This document shows, piece by piece, positions 34,039 through 34,647 of a stretch of DNA of 34,647 nucleotides. A program made the translations under genes and the position numbers. The notes beneath the pieces are model-generated. The model was not told the origin of the DNA, ran no database searches, and worked only from the letters and a program-made list of their open reading frames with translations. The DNA is from Kofleriaceae bacterium (GTDB taxonomy: Bacteria > Myxococcota_A > Polyangia > Haliangiales > Haliangiaceae): the NCBI GenBank assembly GCA_013368795.1, contig JABFXX010000117.1, positions 1-34,647 of the forward strand, written 5' to 3'. The stretch's first letter is position 1, and each line of letters opens with the position of its first letter.

Positions 34039-34647
34039 ATGGCCGAGAAGCTCTCTGCGAAGCTCTCCCTCCCGGGGGGCAAGGAAGTCGCGCTGCCCGT
34101 CGTCGTGGGCACCGAAGACGAGCACGCGGTGGATATCCGCTCCCTCCGTAACGACAGCGGATACATCACCCTCGACAGCGGGTACATGAACACGGGCTCG
34201 ACAACGAGCGCCATCACGTACCTGGACGGCGAGCAAGGCATCCTTCGCTACCGCGGTTACTCGATCGAAGATCTGGCCGAGAAGTCGGATTTCGTCGAGA
34301 CCAGCTATCTGCTCATCAATGGAGAGCTGCCGAACAAGACGCAGCGCGAGCAGTTCTCGAAGAACCTCACCCGCCATTCCCTCATCCACGAGGACATGCA
34401 CCACTTCTTCGCCGGCTTCCCGCCGACGAGCCATCCGATGGCGGTGCTCTCCTCGATGGTGACCAGCCTGTCGGCGTACTACCCCGACAGCCTCGATCGC
34501 AACAGCGCGGTCGATCTTCACATCACGCGCATCCTGTCGAAGGTCCGCACCATCGCGGCGTTCGCGTACAAGAAGTCGATCGGCCAGCCGCTCATCTACC
34601 CGAAGAACTCGCTGCGCTACTGCGCGAACTTCCTCCACATGATGTTC
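34039..34647 (+). CDS. gltA: Citrate synthase, N-terminal part (runs off right edge)
   Basis: Condenses oxaloacetate and acetyl-CoA to citrate, the entry step of the TCA cycle. 203 codons are visible from ATG 34039, with TAGGAG 6 nt upstream. Landmarks match type II (hexameric, GltA-like) enzymes: LDSGYMNTGSTTSAITYLDGEQGILRYRGY, IEDLAEKSDFVETSYLLINGELP, HEDMHHFFAGFPPTSHPMAVLSSMVTSLSAYYPD, and KVRTIAAFAYKKSIGQP. The catalytic His and Asp of the C-terminal half lie beyond the window. A 115-bp gap with the 22-bp repeat separates it from the barrel gene and should hold its promoter. Confidence 0.96.
   Translation, partial: MAEKLSAKLSLPGGKEVALPVVVGTEDEHAVDIRSLRNDSGYITLDSGYMNTGSTTSAITYLDGEQGILRYRGYSIEDLAEKSDFVETSYLLINGELPNKTQREQFSKNLTRHSLIHEDMHHFFAGFPPTSHPMAVLSSMVTSLSAYYPDSLDRNSAVDLHITRILSKVRTIAAFAYKKSIGQPLIYPKNSLRYCANFLHMMF

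Overview
The window looks like chromosomal DNA from a high-GC, Gram-negative myxobacterium-like organism (Myxococcota, possibly near Haliangium/Kofleriaceae). This is inferred from the very GC-rich codons, many lipoproteins and Myxococcales-type outer-membrane barrels, FHA/Ser-Thr-kinase/GGDEF signalling, and a DUF4157 (eCIS-core) protein. No rRNA, tRNA, CRISPR array, insertion sequence or prophage was seen, and no gap between genes exceeds 300 bases.

Left part (1-8386): the 5' part of smc runs off the left edge on the minus strand. Beside it lies a minus-strand pair, an unrecognised 423-aa protein followed 2 bp later by a small lipoprotein. Divergent from these is a plus-strand run: an FHA protein with a decayed sigma-54-activator-like core, a membrane Ser/Thr kinase, and a DUF4157 protein whose C-terminus is a ComEC-like metallo-beta-lactamase-fold hydrolase. 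This is the accessory-looking part of the window, and I read it as a possible orphan effector locus with phospho-signalling genes beside it.

Middle (8406-26085): mostly envelope and housekeeping genes on the plus strand. They are a membrane-anchored carboxypeptidase-regulatory-like protein, ftsY, two paralogous beta-barrel proteins, a lipoprotein, a minus-strand PDZ protein, a tamB plus Omp85 pair with overlapping stop and start, a 47-aa basic protein, an acyl-CoA thioesterase, ygfZ, and a lipoprotein with a pepsin-like but apparently inactive fold. Between the second barrel gene and the lipoprotein is an unusual array of five mini-hairpins that all have a GAA loop, followed by a strong intrinsic terminator.

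Right part (26286-34647): a tightly packed minus-strand run in transcription order pgi, lipoprotein, FHA-GGDEF diguanylate cyclase, soluble histidine kinase, modB, modC, without modA. Divergent from pgi are a small transpeptidase-only penicillin-binding protein, a TPR-like plus beta-barrel outer-membrane protein, and the 5' part of a citrate synthase gene. A 22-bp tandem repeat re-creates the 3' end and stop codon of the barrel gene just before the citrate synthase gene.
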